Shown piece by piece: positions 15,961 through 27,100 of a stretch of DNA of 64,000 nt. Each line of letters starts with the position of its first letter. Positions within the stretch are counted from its first letter, which is position 1. The position numbers were made by a program, and so were the translations under genes. Below the pieces are notes generated by a model, which did no database searches, was not told where the DNA came from, and saw only the letters and a list, made by a program, of their open reading frames with translations. The DNA comes from Cryptomeria japonica (lineage: Eukaryota; Streptophyta; Pinopsida; Cupressales; Cupressaceae): contig NC_081415.1 of assembly GCF_030272615.1 (NCBI RefSeq), positions 260,276,425 to 260,340,424 on the forward strand, read 5' to 3'.

Positions 15961-16840
15961 TCTATTGTAGGCAAAAATCGCTACATTCATGATACAAATT
16001 GGCTTTTTTCGTGCATGCAGATAAGGTTTTAGGAACTAAGTGAGGGGAGACCACTACATCCACAAGCACAATAATCAGATGCCTCCCTAGTGGGTCAAAA
16101 ATGAGATTAGGGGAGAGAGAGGCCAGTGTGCCCTGAAGTGTAACCAGAGGCATGCCTAAGTAGGAGCGAAGTGAGTGTCACTTTTGCCTATCACTATCTT
16201 CAGCCAAATGTGGATCCCCATGAACCGGGCCCTTCTTAGTCCCTAGACTCTTCTTGGGCTTTGTCACACCTTGATTTGTCATACCAACTAGTATGAAGAA
16301 GGAAATTGACAATTTGAATTTATAAAATATAAATTTTGGATTAGATCTATATCATGCTAGAGTGAACTCACACGTCATGAAATTGACTAAGGACTAAGAA
16401 AGTTCAATCATAGAATTTAGAATGGATAGATAAAAATATGGGTTAATAATATGATGAATGCGTGGAGGCATGTGCAAATAGAATAAATAAAAGTTTAATA
16501 TATGTAATGTGTATACATAAGAATAGATGAAGATGCATAAGAATTAAGAAAGAAACCAAAGTTACACTAATATGATATACATATCACTATATAATCACAT
16601 TACATTCTATCAAAATCAATCCAAAAAATAAAATAAAAAATGAAATATTCAAATGTCACCATTTTAAAACTCTTATATAAATAAAAAACTATTTAAATAT
16701 GAATGAAAAGCACTCACCTTTACAAAATCATTGCATTAAAAACAAAGATAATGAGTAATAACAATTTAAGCAATTTAAAAACATGATGGATGCAATAGTA
16801 TCCTTGACAGGAACTTAAAAAAACACTATTTAATTATGAG
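15961..16840. other. AT-rich non-coding stretch
   Basis: No gene, RNA or recognisable repeat. The sequence becomes strongly A-rich from about 16280 to 16820. Confidence 0.4.
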
Positions 16841-17347
16841 TAGGGGAGAGGGACCAATAGTCGTTAGGGCTAACTTCATCAACATGTAGCCGTCATATGG
16901 AATATCGTAAGACCTCAGTTTTTTTATAGAAATGTAATATGGACACTTAACTATCTACAACTAAGGTTTGAAGGTGTGACTCATCATGCAAGTCGTCAAA
17001 ATAACACATCTAGTGCGAAGGGTCAAAAAAATGACTTTTTAAAGATTCGACCAAAACTTAATCTAAAAATCCCTAGTTGTTGAATAAAAAATATCATTTG
17101 TAATTAATATAATATCATATTTTTATGTAAAATATAACTTATATGAAACTTAAATGGACCAAATACCTATTAGTAATCATAAATGTGTGTTATCTCTAAC
17201 TTTTATATCCAACACTAAAAGACCAATAGTTGAACACAAAAACAACATATTATGATATAAAATAAAACTTATATGAACACAAAGGGACCAATTGTTGAAC
17301 ACTTAAATCTTTGGACAATCCCTCACATTTCATGGAGAAAAACAATG

Positions 17348-17812
17348 TAGGGGAAAGGACCCAGTAGTTGTGCACCCTAACTTCGCGCTTCTCAAAATCC
17401 TACTTGGAAATTTCAAATCACTCCAATTTTTTTACAACAACTTACTTGGCAAGTCCCCTGCTTATAACTAAGGTTTCAGGGCCACATCATCAAATATGAT
17501 GCCACATCAGCATGCTTTTTGCCAAGGTGTCCAAAACAACCCCAAAAAAACGTGAGACCAATAGGCGTGCAAAAGAGACCCCAATAGTTGTGCAGCTAAT
17601 ATGACATCACCTAATTGGTTACTTTTTACAATATTAGTACATTTCTTAACAACTATTGGTACATTTCCTAACAACTGTTGGTACATTTCCTAACAAAAAC
17701 TGATATTTTTTGTTTCAAACAATAGGTTTTATTTGTTCAATTTTTGGAACAAAAGGTGTCAACAACCCTCACAACAATTGGTACATGCTTAACTACTGGG
17801 TCCTCTCCCCTA
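17348..17812 (+). mobile_element. MITE, left copy of an inverted pair
   Basis: It begins TAGGGGAAAGGACCCAGTAG and ends with the complement of TAGGGGAGAGGACCCAGTAG, so its TIRs are about 24 bp and bounded by TA. It carries internal subterminal words such as ACCAATAGTTGTGCA. It is non-coding and about 465 bp long. It is the inverted partner of 18022-18462. Confidence 0.75.
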
Positions 17813-18021
17813 TTTATTGTGTTCACCTTTTATATTTGTGATAGGACAAAATACTAATATGAAATACTCCAATGCATATACATTGCTACCCCAATAGTTG
17901 TACACATAAGAATAATATTTTTACCCTATGATAGCAGTACTTGTTTAAGTGAGTATCTTATTTTATAAATGACACACTTATAGTGGATAACTATGATATT
18001 TTATTTGAAACAAAAATGATC

Positions 18022-18462
18022 TAGGGGAAGAGTACCATAGTTGAGCATGTATCAATTGTTGTGAGGGTTGTTGATACCTTTTGTTCCAAAAATTGAACAA
18101 ATAAAACCTATTGTTTGAAACAAAAAATATCAATTTTTGTTAGGAAATGTACCAACAGTTGTTAGGAAATAACTAATATTGTAAAGAGTAACCAATCAGG
18201 TGATACCATATCAACTGCACAACTATTGGGGTCTCTTTTGCACACCTATTGGTCTCACTTTTTTTTTGGGCTGTTTTGGACACCTTGGCAAAAAACATGC
18301 TGATGTGGCATCATATTTGATGATGTGGCCCGGAAACCTTAGTTATAAGTAGGGGACTTGCCAAGTAAGCTACTGTAAAAAAATCAGAGTGATTTGAAAT
18401 TTCCAAGTAAGATTTTGAGAAACGCGAAGTTAGGGTGCACAACTACTGGGTCCTTTCCCCTA
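18022..18462 (-). mobile_element. MITE, right copy of an inverted pair
   Basis: It matches the reverse complement of 17348-17812 along nearly its whole length, with scattered changes and small indels (about 441 bp against 465). It ends in TIRs of the same TAGGGGA...ACTACTGGGTCC type. About 210 bp separate the two copies, so a read-through transcript would fold into a long hairpin. Confidence 0.75.
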
Positions 18463-18908
18463 TTTCACTTGTTAATTAATGTATTTTTGTCTTTTTTATG
18501 ACATTTATGGGTTCTCTTATGTTCAAGTATTGGTCCATTTTGATCAACATTTGGTAATTTTTTTATTTACATGTGAATTGTTTATTTATATTATATAATA
18601 TAAATATGTGACAAGACTCAATATTATATGCACAATTGCTATAACGACTATTAGACCCAGTACAACTACTGATCCCTCTCCTCTAAAATACAAATTAGTA
18701 TCTCCTCTAAAATACTTAGTAGGAAAGTTTCCGCGGGCGTTTAAACGGGAACACTTCTCTTCGAAACCTAAAAATTAAGTCCGATGATGAGCAATCCAAA
18801 ACCCTGCAAAAACCTCGAAGTCCAATGAAGATCAAGCGGGCGTTCAAAGCTGAAAAAGAGCAAATAACAGGTATGGACAGTGAAGCTACTTGATATTCGT
18901 AACGCAAG

Positions 18909-21221
18909 ATGTCTCAAAAACAAACCCTGACGAGTGCCTTTCACACAATCCACAGAGTTTATTCCTTCACAAGAAAAACAAATTCATCATCGTACACGCA
19001 GAAAGTTTTTCTGTATACTATTCAATTGCAATGGAAGAAGGACAGAGGTTTGGATGTCGCGGTAGAGAAGGAGAAGAATTTAAGGGCTGTCATTTCTGTG
19101 AAAGATATTATAAAGAAGGAGCCAGAGGCTTGTTTGCCTATCGATGCTCTCTCAAGGAAGAAAAAGAAGCTGGGCATTCGCAGTGGGGTTTCCAACTTCA
19201 TCAAAAAATACCCTTCAATATTTGAGCTTTGCAATGGGAACAAATGTAAGTTGACAAAAGAGGTCCTAGAGTTGGAAGAGGAAGAAGCCCGAATCCACCA
19301 GGAGCAAGAATCAGACGCTGCAACTAGGTTGTGCAAGCTTCTGATGATGACCAGAGAAAAAAAGCTTCACTTAGATCATATAAACCAGCTGAAATGGGAC
19401 ATGGGTTTGCCCCAGAATTATGTCAAGACGTTGGTACCCAATTTTCCAGACTACTTTAGTGTAATCAATATGCCTGATAATAGGCCTGGATTGGATCTTG
19501 TTTGCTGGAATGATACGTTGGCTGTCTCCGAGATGGAGAGGAGGGCAGCTAACAAGGGAGAGTATAAAAAGACGATGCCTTTGGCTTTTCCTTTGAATTA
19601 TTCTAAGGGGTATGCTGTGAAACAGGGATATGTGAAATGGGCAGAGGAGTGGCAGAGGTTGCCCTACATATCGCCCTACGAGCATGCATCTCATATAGAT
19701 CCATTAAGTGATTTATCCGAGAGAAGGGTGGTTGGGGTGTTGCATGAGCTCCTGAGTCTCATGGTTAGCAAGAGAACGGTGAGGCGGTATCTTATTGACC
19801 TTCGGGAGCAGTTGGGACTACCCGAGAAGTTTGAAAAGTGTTTTGACCGTCATCCTGGGATCTTTTATGTCAGTTTGAAAAATGGTACTGTGACAGTGGT
19901 GCTCAGAGAGGCCTATAAAAGAGATAAGCTGATTGAGGAGCATCCTCTCATGAAATGTAGGGGGAAGTTCCTTCATGTGATGAAGAAGGGGTTCGGGGAT
20001 AAAAGGAAATGTTCGAAGAAGGGGGTTAATTCACAAGAGAAAGACTCTGTAGCTGGTGAAAATCTCCATGCTCTGGAAAAAAGTCACGATGATCATGAGG
20101 GTAATAGTGAGGATGAAGAATTACAGGAGGGCAATAGTGAGGATGAAGAATCACAGGAGGAGGAGAGTTCTGATGACAGAAATTATGCCAGGAAAGATTT
20201 TGGTGTAAATGACAATGATGATGATGATGATGAGGAGGAGGAAGTTACCACAGATGAAGAGTCTTCAGAGGATGATAAAGACGTTTGTGAGAGAGATTTT
20301 AGAACACATGGAAAACAACGTGGTAGGCTCCAATCATCTGGTAAGCAAGCCTCCAACTTAAGTCCCTCTGACAGTCAGGGCAGTGACTCGAAACCATTTC
20401 AAAGGCAAAGGACTAATTTAAGAAAATCTATATTGGAAGAGAAAAATAAACGAACATTAGGAAAGCAAGGCAAGAGCTTTGACACATATATAAAGAAAGG
20501 CAGTGGCTATCAGACGTTTGGAGAAGGAAGGAACTTTGAGACATCAGGAAGGATAGGAAGGAACTTTGAGAAATCTGGAAGGCAAGGAAGGAACTTTGAG
20601 AAATCTGGAAGGAACTTTGAGACATCAGGAAGGCAAGGAAGGAACTTTGAGACAACAGGAAGGAACTTTGAGAAATCTGGAAGGCAAGGAAGGAACTTTG
20701 AGACACCAGGAAGGAACTTTGAGACATCAGGAAGGCAAGGAAGGAACTTTGAGAAATCTGGAAGGCAAGGCAGGAGCTTTGAAACATCTGGAAGGAAAGA
20801 AAGGAGCTCTGAGACATCTGGAAGGCAAGACAGACATTTTGAGACATCTGGAAAGAAAGGTAGGAGCTTTGATGTATCTCACAGAAAGGAAGGCAAGAGT
20901 TTTGACACATCTGATAGAAAACAAGGTAGGAGTTCTGACACGTTTGATACAAAGCAAGGCAGGAGTTCTGGCACATCTGCAAGAATGCAGGTCAGGAGCT
21001 TCGACACATCTGGAAGAAGGGAAAATAATTTTAAAACATCTGAACGCCAACGCGGTACATCTCAACTGTCTAGAAAACAAGGCAATAAGTTTGAATTTTC
21101 TAGAAGCAGGGACAGTAAGTCCAGAACATCTGGAAGCCAAGGAAGTAACTTTGAAGTACCTCAAAGTCGAGGAACTCGGAACCCATCTCAAAAGCAGTCT
21201 GGTAACCCCAGGGTCACCTAG
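18909..21221 (+). CDS. PORR-domain protein (organelle RNA splicing factor type) with long repetitive tail
   Basis: Uninterrupted, intronless 770-codon frame and the only intact gene-like ORF here. Residues 1-42 are rich in Ser, Thr, Lys and Arg with few acidic residues, as in an organelle transit peptide. Residues about 43-365 are a complete PORR domain: KDRGLDVAVEKEKNLR, GVSNFIKKYPSIFEL, GLPQNYVKTLVPNFPDYF, a PYISPYEH block, and RTVRRYLIDLREQLGLPEKF ending in HPGIFYVSLKNGTVTVVLRE. Known plant PORR proteins such as WTF1 and WTF9 bind intron RNA and support group II intron splicing in plastids or mitochondria, so that role is likely. Residues 395-460 are strongly acidic. Residues about 510-770 are a Gly/Arg/Asn/Phe/Ser tail built of GRNFEKS and GRQGRNFETS units, unusual for this family. 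Upstream lies the MITE nest, ending 223 bp before the start. The start has GCAAGATGT context and no better Met precedes the transit region. Confidence 0.85.
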   Translation: MSQKQTLTSAFHTIHRVYSFTRKTNSSSYTQKVFLYTIQLQWKKDRGLDVAVEKEKNLRAVISVKDIIKKEPEACLPIDALSRKKKKLGIRSGVSNFIKKYPSIFELCNGNKCKLTKEVLELEEEEARIHQEQESDAATRLCKLLMMTREKKLHLDHINQLKWDMGLPQNYVKTLVPNFPDYFSVINMPDNRPGLDLVCWNDTLAVSEMERRAANKGEYKKTMPLAFPLNYSKGYAVKQGYVKWAEEWQRLPYISPYEHASHIDPLSDLSERRVVGVLHELLSLMVSKRTVRRYLIDLREQLGLPEKFEKCFDRHPGIFYVSLKNGTVTVVLREAYKRDKLIEEHPLMKCRGKFLHVMKKGFGDKRKCSKKGVNSQEKDSVAGENLHALEKSHDDHEGNSEDEELQEGNSEDEESQEEESSDDRNYARKDFGVNDNDDDDDEEEEVTTDEESSEDDKDVCERDFRTHGKQRGRLQSSGKQASNLSPSDSQGSDSKPFQRQRTNLRKSILEEKNKRTLGKQGKSFDTYIKKGSGYQTFGEGRNFETSGRIGRNFEKSGRQGRNFEKSGRNFETSGRQGRNFETTGRNFEKSGRQGRNFETPGRNFETSGRQGRNFEKSGRQGRSFETSGRKERSSETSGRQDRHFETSGKKGRSFDVSHRKEGKSFDTSDRKQGRSSDTFDTKQGRSSGTSARMQVRSFDTSGRRENNFKTSERQRGTSQLSRKQGNKFEFSRSRDSKSRTSGSQGSNFEVPQSRGTRNPSQKQSGNPRVT
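20460..21200 (+). repeat. In-frame 21-bp and 30-bp minisatellite encoding the PORR tail
   Basis: Between 20520 and 20780 the DNA alternates 30-bp units (GRQGRNFETS-type) and 21-bp units (GRNFEKS-type) that are almost identical in sequence. From 20780 onward the units degenerate but keep the phase GR-x-x-FxTS. All length changes are multiples of three, so the frame is kept open. Confidence 0.85.
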
Positions 21222-21779
21222 CAACTTTTGAGTGAGCAGGTATGTTTAATTTGTGGTGGACATCCATTTGTGATCCAAGAAATGAAAAATTGTATTTAAA
21301 TTTTATTGTTGTCCGTGTGTGTTCTCTTCCTTCTTTGACTATTTTTTCTGTCATGTCAAATGTTTATTTCTCTGATTTGGCTTTCTGATCAATTTTGGCA
21401 GTGGTAATAATACATGCATGATTCCTATACCTTCCAGGGGTTGATATTTTTTTAAAACTAAATTGAGATCTTTATCGACTTTTTTTGATGGTGTGTCTTT
21501 ATTGCTTCAAAATTCAATGCGCTTTATCAAATAACAATTACAGAGGCCTTAGAATGTTAATTAATCAACCGAATTGCAAGTCCCAATTTTTCCATACAGA
21601 GCATTTTCTACAACATGGATACTTAAGTAGGTCAATATTCAAGTGGGCAATCTTTCATCTACATATTGGATAATGTAAGATTATGGTTCAAAGTTTTTGC
21701 AGGATAAAGATTATGTTAAAAAGTTTTTGCAAGATAATGTAAGATGGTTCAAAGTTTTTGTAGATTAGACATGTCAAAA
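21222..21779. other. 3' flank of the PORR gene
   Basis: T-rich sequence without ORFs of note. No clear AATAAA was found in the first 200 bases; AT-rich words near 21285-21310 could serve as a polyadenylation region. The rest holds short direct repeats around AAAGTTTTTGCAGGATAA. Confidence 0.35.
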
Positions 21780-22743
21780 GCTGCACAAATGTTTTATTCA
21801 CTTGTTGAATTCTAGTGTTTGTGCTTCTTGTGATGACAAGATCACTAACATATACGACAATAATTACAATATTGTCACCATTGCATTTGACATAACATAT
21901 ATGACAATAATTACAATATTGTCACCATTGCATTTGACATAAAGTTTTGGATCAAAAAAACTTCTGAATCCATAATCTTCTAGGTGTTTATCAATGTTGA
22001 AATACTAGGCTCAAGGAGCTTGCTTAAGTTTGTACAGGGACTTAATCAACTTGCAAACTAGATGTTCACGAGTAGAATCTTGAAAACCCTTATGCTACAC
22101 CAAATAGACCTCCTCATCCAAATCTTTGTTTAGGAAGGCACTTTTGACATCTGTTTGGTACACCTTTCAACCAAATTGAACACCAATGGAGAGAAGCAAC
22201 TGAAATGTGGCCATCTTTGCAATAGGAGCAAAAGTTTCTTCACAGTCTGTTCCCACCTATTGTAAAAAATTTTAGCAACAAGATGTGCCTCATACTTGTC
22301 CAAGTAACCATCAACTTTGCCCTTTACCTTATGAACCCCATTGCATCCCATGGGATTTTTTCTTGGAGTCAATTCTACCAACTCCCAAGCATGATTTTCG
22401 GCAAAGCATCATGCTTAACCTTCATTTCAGCTTCTCATTTTGGATTTCTTTGGGTCTTAGTCAAATTTTGTGGTTTATAAACCTTAAAAAGATCAGCAGA
22501 AAGAGCAAAATGGACATGCTTATCAGCTCAATTGGAACTTGATTTCCTTGTTCTTCGAGGTCTATCATTTGGTTAAGAAAGCTTATCCTCATGTACTCCT
22601 TCCAAAGTGGAATAGTACTATTTCTGCCTCTTATGTACTTTAGGCAAATGTGGTGAAGGAAAAGGGTCATCTAGAACCCAACCTCGGTGGAATGGAAACA
22701 CTCAGTCCTGCATTGCTAATATAGTGCAAATGGAGGTGAATTA
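21780..22743 (-). pseudogene. Copia pol fragment: integrase end and reverse transcriptase (host of the nested composite)
   Basis: On the minus strand the frame-shifted translation gives NPMGCNGVHKVKGKVDGYLD then KYEAHLVAK, the start of a Ty1/copia RT. It continues as DVK-AFLN-DL-EEVY, GFQDSTREHLVCKLIKSLYK and YVSDLVIT, where the catalytic YVDDM is degenerate. Just left of the insertion site the frame reads EFTSICTILAMQD, which continues the integrase core from 35657-36300. The two halves are separated by the composite at 22744-35656. A 46-bp segment around ATTACAATATTGTCACC is tandemly duplicated at 21847-21938. Confidence 0.65.
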
Positions 22744-22878
22744 TGTTGAGACATGGACCAGCTAGGACTTGAACTTAGGACCTTCCATACACTGCTGGAG
22801 TGCTCTACCACTGAGCTACTGGCCCCTCTTGGACCAGTCCATTGTCGGTCCAGGTGTGGCTTATTTCCAACACCAACA
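22744..22878 (-). mobile_element. 3' terminal repeat of the composite (TRIM-type LTR with tRNA-like promoter)
   Basis: It reads TGTTGGTGTTGGAAATAAGC ... CATGTCTCAACA on the minus strand, so it is a TG...CA repeat, and sits right behind a G-rich polypurine tract. The inner part looks like a tRNA gene: A box TAGCTCAGTGG (22808-22818), B box AGTTCAAGTCC (22765-22775), spaced as in a tRNA. It is about nine-tenths identical by eye to 35522-35656. The tRNA fold itself is imperfect, so it is tRNA-derived and not a functional tRNA. Confidence 0.75.
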
Positions 22879-22942
22879 CCCCCCCTTAAGCCACATATCT
22901 CGTGTGCTTGGGGCTCCTAGCCTCGACCTGGCTCTGATACCA
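22879..22942 (-). mobile_element. 64-bp internal domain: tRNA-Met PBS to polypurine tract
   Basis: The minus strand begins TGGTATCAGAGCCAGG (22942-22927), complementary to the 3' end of plant initiator tRNA-Met. It ends with AAGGGGGGG directly before the terminal repeat. This is a complete miniature internal region of a TRIM element with nothing between the two priming sites. Confidence 0.75.
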
Positions 22943-23128
22943 TGTTGATTTTAAGTGATCAGATTGGCAGTATGTAATAGAAAATCAGAATGCAAAGTAA
23001 ATCATACACATAACACACATGTACCCTGGGAAAACCTCCCTCTTGGAGGAAAAACCCAGCAACCAAAGATCTCAGATCTGATTAGATTAGATATAGCAGC
23101 AGATTACAATTTAACCCTTCTAGGGTAC
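22943..23128 (-). mobile_element. Copia LTR, 3' part (split by the 23129-30428 insertion)
   Basis: The minus strand ends CACTTAAAATCAACA directly before the PBS, as an LTR should. Its other end stops at the GGTAC duplication and resumes at 30429, running on to the TGTTGATATATG end at 31125. Joined, the LTR is about 878 bp. Confidence 0.65.
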
Positions 23129-24165
23129 TGTTGACGTGTATTTTGTACACAATCATACAAAGAATAAAATACCCAAAGGCATCTTATCCTCTCTTGAATA
23201 AAGTCTCTAACTGCTGAAGATATCGCAAGAAGGATCAGTTAGGGTGACTCCAATGGTTTTTTTAGTAGGGTCTCTACGTGTGGATAAGCACCAGTGGTCG
23301 TTGTGATTGCTGTGTCATCAAGGGGCCTTATGTTTCCGAAGTAGAATTTCCTAAACTAACAAGTTCTTTAAAAAAGATCAAAAGAGTAGGGTTCACAAGA
23401 GATCTAGTCTAGCCTAACCCTAAGAACGACTCAATGTGGACGAGACTTGGCAAGATTCTACCAACTTCAATATTGCCATAAAATAACAACTCAATTGAAA
23501 TTGATGCGATCTTCTAAGGTAACAAATGATTTTTTCAATTCATCAAAGATCAAAGACACTACCACAAAGGCACATATCCAAGATACAACAATGATTGAAG
23601 GTTTAAGTGATTCAAATTTCTCCAGTTGACCACGCAAGGCATTCCTACAATCAGCAAGAAGCTAGTGGTTTGGAAAGTGAATCCTACCAAAGATCAAGTC
23701 CAACACTTTGTCCTTCAAACTAAAACTACTTTGATTGAGAATGATTCAAGAAAATGAACAACCATGAAGATAACCACAAGAATTGCAATAAAACATCATA
23801 ACTTCAATATTTTATTGATCTCAAAGCCATCATGTACAACAATTGTTTGAAATTCCTTCCTCAAAGCTCAATCTTGCTACAAGTCAAACTACAAGTCAAA
23901 TTGCTAATCTCTAATCTCTCTCTAATTCTCTAATACATCATTATGACAAAATGAAAGAAGTGAGGGTATAAATAGCATCCTCAATTACAATGAACGGTCC
24001 AGATCGAAAGAAGATCAATGGCCAAGATTATGACACCTAAACCCTAATTAGGGTTTATTACAAATAGCCCCCTTTTTACTGAACAATATTAAATGCATAG
24101 CCAAATATTAAATTTGGCACAAAAATCTAAGAGATAGACCAATGACAATTAAGGTGCCATGTCAT

Positions 24166-27100
24166 CTATAACAACCTCTCATCTAGAATCTTATTCCCTT
24201 TCCAATGTTCCTTTTTAGCATATGCAATGAATCTAGATATGATTCCTTCGATCTCAGCAATTGGAATCTCGGGAAGATTCCTCATTCTTTCTTCTAAGTG
24301 GATGACCTGATCAAATGCCTTGAGAAGAGCAGCGTCCCATCCAGGTTCAAGTTCTTTGGTCTTCTCAATCAGGAGCATGGTAGCAAACATCTGGTCTCGT
24401 TGCTCATCAGTGATAACATTAGCATCTTTGCAAAAGATGACCTTGACCCTTTCTTCCAATTCCTGTAGATCCACATCTGTCTCAACTTCGATCCTCCTGC
24501 CAAGAATAGTACGTAGTACCTCAAACACTCTGTCCTGGATCGGGTGGATAACCTCCTCAACATGATTGCATCTAGTACTGATGTCTTCGAAGAGAACTTC
24601 CTTCATCTGGAGTAAGGTTGACCACTGAAGTAAACTATGAGGTCCTCCATCCATTATCTTTTCCTGCACTAGGACCTTCCTTGATGTTTGCCTGATTACT
24701 TGCAAGACAGGAATGATAACATCTTTAGTATGAGCAAAGGCGGCTACCGTTATCATCAAATTGTGGATGATCTCAAGAACCTGGATAGCCCTATGAATGG
24801 TCTGCATCATCCTCGTTGCAAATTCCATGGCAACTGTATGAGATTTGTCAATCCATGAGCTCATCAGCTGGACCAAACTCCTGACTCTCTCTGCCTCACC
24901 AATTGATTGAAGGGGAAGTGCCTGTACGGGTGATCTTGCGGGATCCTGACGTCCTAAAGGCTGATTGAGATGGCTGAAATATGTTCTCCATGCACCGACC
25001 TCTCTCTCAAGCTTTCTATTTTTCTCCATTTCTTCCCTAAGCTTGTCTTTCAATGCCTCAAATGAATTGGTGGCCTCATCTAGTGTCTGCTCGGCTGTAA
25101 GTGGACCAAGCTCAAATGTTTCTACATCATATTCCTCTGCGAGGATCTCACCTTCATACTTGTCCACTGCCGGTGTAGCTATCTGCAATTTCCTGGATCC
25201 AGTCTCATCTCTGATCATCTTGGACATCTTAGTGGCCTTCCTCTTCTCTGTCACATCCTGAGAATTCCCAACAAGGCTCTCTAAATCAATCACATTGTCT
25301 TCGTCTTCAATCACAATCACCCTTGTTAGTCTTTCCTTTAACCAATCTGGGATGGCAGATCTTGTTTCTTTAACCTGTATCTCCTTAGGCAATTCTTCTT
25401 CTCTGGGAGGAGATGTTACTTCGTTATCTTCTTTATCTTCATGCAACTCATTATCTTGGAGAGATCCACCTGGTGACCTTCGAGGTGCCTGTCCTTCTTT
25501 ATCGTTCTGTACCATTGATTCCATAGACTCTATCTCAAATGTCCTCTTCTCTTGTCGAGAAGATGTGCTGGATGAACGATCTCGGTTGGCCCTCTTGCTT
25601 CCTCTTGGAAGATTCTCTTTTTTCAGGTCTCTCTTTCCTCTTCGAGCCTCTAGGATGGAGATTGCCTTCGCTTACACTTCGAAGGTTGCCTTCACTTGCA
25701 TTTCTGGGATTAGGATTACCTTCGCTTACACTTGTTCCACCTTCAGCTGGTTTCTCCTCCAAGGTGAAAGTCATAGCTATGCCCTGTTCTCTCAACTTCT
25801 GATGCTGCACATCAACCCATCTGCGAGTACAAGACAAGACTGGAGCCATCAAAGCATCTAGATCCACAACCTCGGGCTCATTCCAATCTAACCTTACTGC
25901 TTTGCTTTCTCGATCATAGGATGATTGGAGATGTCTGCCACTGTCCTGAGCTTGGTCGGCCACTCTGTAAATCTTGCATTTCCTAATGAAATCCAAAGGC
26001 AATCTAGAATGCATCTTTCTTTTCACTTCAAGATCATCTAAGAGATTCATCATAAAATCTTCTATCTGAAACTCATGCTTATATTTTCTACCGACTGTCT
26101 CCTCTATATACCCATATGGATCAAAGCTCTCTCTCAAGGCAAAGAATGAAAAAAAATACAGAGCTAACTCCTTCTCTGCATCATTCATGGCTAGAGCATT
26201 AGGACATACCTCAACTGAATTCCCTAATATGATAGGCACAGGAACTCTTCCATTTCCATGTCTGTGTTTGAATGCCTTCGCATAAGCTGCCAACTGTCTA
26301 GTTACTTCAAGTAACACTATTCTGTCTGTCGGATATCTCGGCAACATGTATGGAGGTGAAGGACATCCATGGACTCTAATATAAGTAAATTTCGGAAATT
26401 GGATAAACCAAGCACCGTACCTCTTTACTAGCTCTTGTGCATCCTGAGATAGTCTATTGTGAATCCCGCCTTGCAACGTCCTGGTGATGTTCATCGTGAA
26501 GGTATCATTAACTAACTTGTAGTTACTTCCTGGCGGATGATGCAAGTGAACATAGGAATCACAAACTCTGACCTCGCCGGGTCCTCTTCCAATCACTCCT
26601 CTGTGAGGTAGTCCTGCGTACTCAAAGCTCCTAATCAAGGCATATATGACATATGAACTCATGTGGAAGGACTTGGTAGCCTTTAATCTCCTTAACTGTA
26701 CGTCCAAGCAATGGCTAATCATTCTAGCCCAATGAATTGTTCCTTTTCCCTGAACTATCACTTGGATGAAGTAGAACATCCACTTCTCAAAATAGAAGGC
26801 TTGAGGGGCTCCTGTGACTCGGTTGAGCAGTGTTATCAAATCTCTGTACTCCTCCTGGAAATCGATCCTATGTGGTGTGTTCGGAATCTTGCTCAGGCGA
26901 GGACGACTTTTGAGTAACCAGTTCTTATTGATGATGCTTAGGCAAGCATCTGGATCATCTTCGTACATGGACCTGGCTCCTTCTATGCTTTTGTAGACCA
27001 TATCTCTGTGCTTTGGAAGATGAAAAGCCTCACTTATAGCTTCCTCTGAAAGATAGGCCAAAGTGTTTCCCTCCTTGGACACGATCGTTCTGGACTATGG

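Larger units (their letters stand above)
16841..18685. mobile_element. Outer TIR element containing two related MITEs
   Basis: The left end reads TAGGGGAGAGGGACCAATAG and the right end is the complement of TAGAGGAGAGGGATCAGTAG, giving terminal inverted repeats bounded by TA. The interior contains further GACCAATAGTTGAACAC-like subterminal words. No transposase is encoded. The two better-preserved relatives at 17348-17812 and 18022-18462 lie inside it. The TA boundary suggests a Tc1/mariner-type (Stowaway-like) element, which is inference. Confidence 0.55.

Noticed and set aside
20428-21231. Minus-strand and alternative-frame ORFs overlapping the PORR tail
   Set aside because: They are frame shadows of the in-frame minisatellite; the +770-codon frame contains the PORR domain.
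22755-22828. Functional tRNA gene
   Set aside because: A and B boxes are good but acceptor and anticodon stems pair poorly, and the same sequence occurs as both terminal repeats of an LTR-like element.
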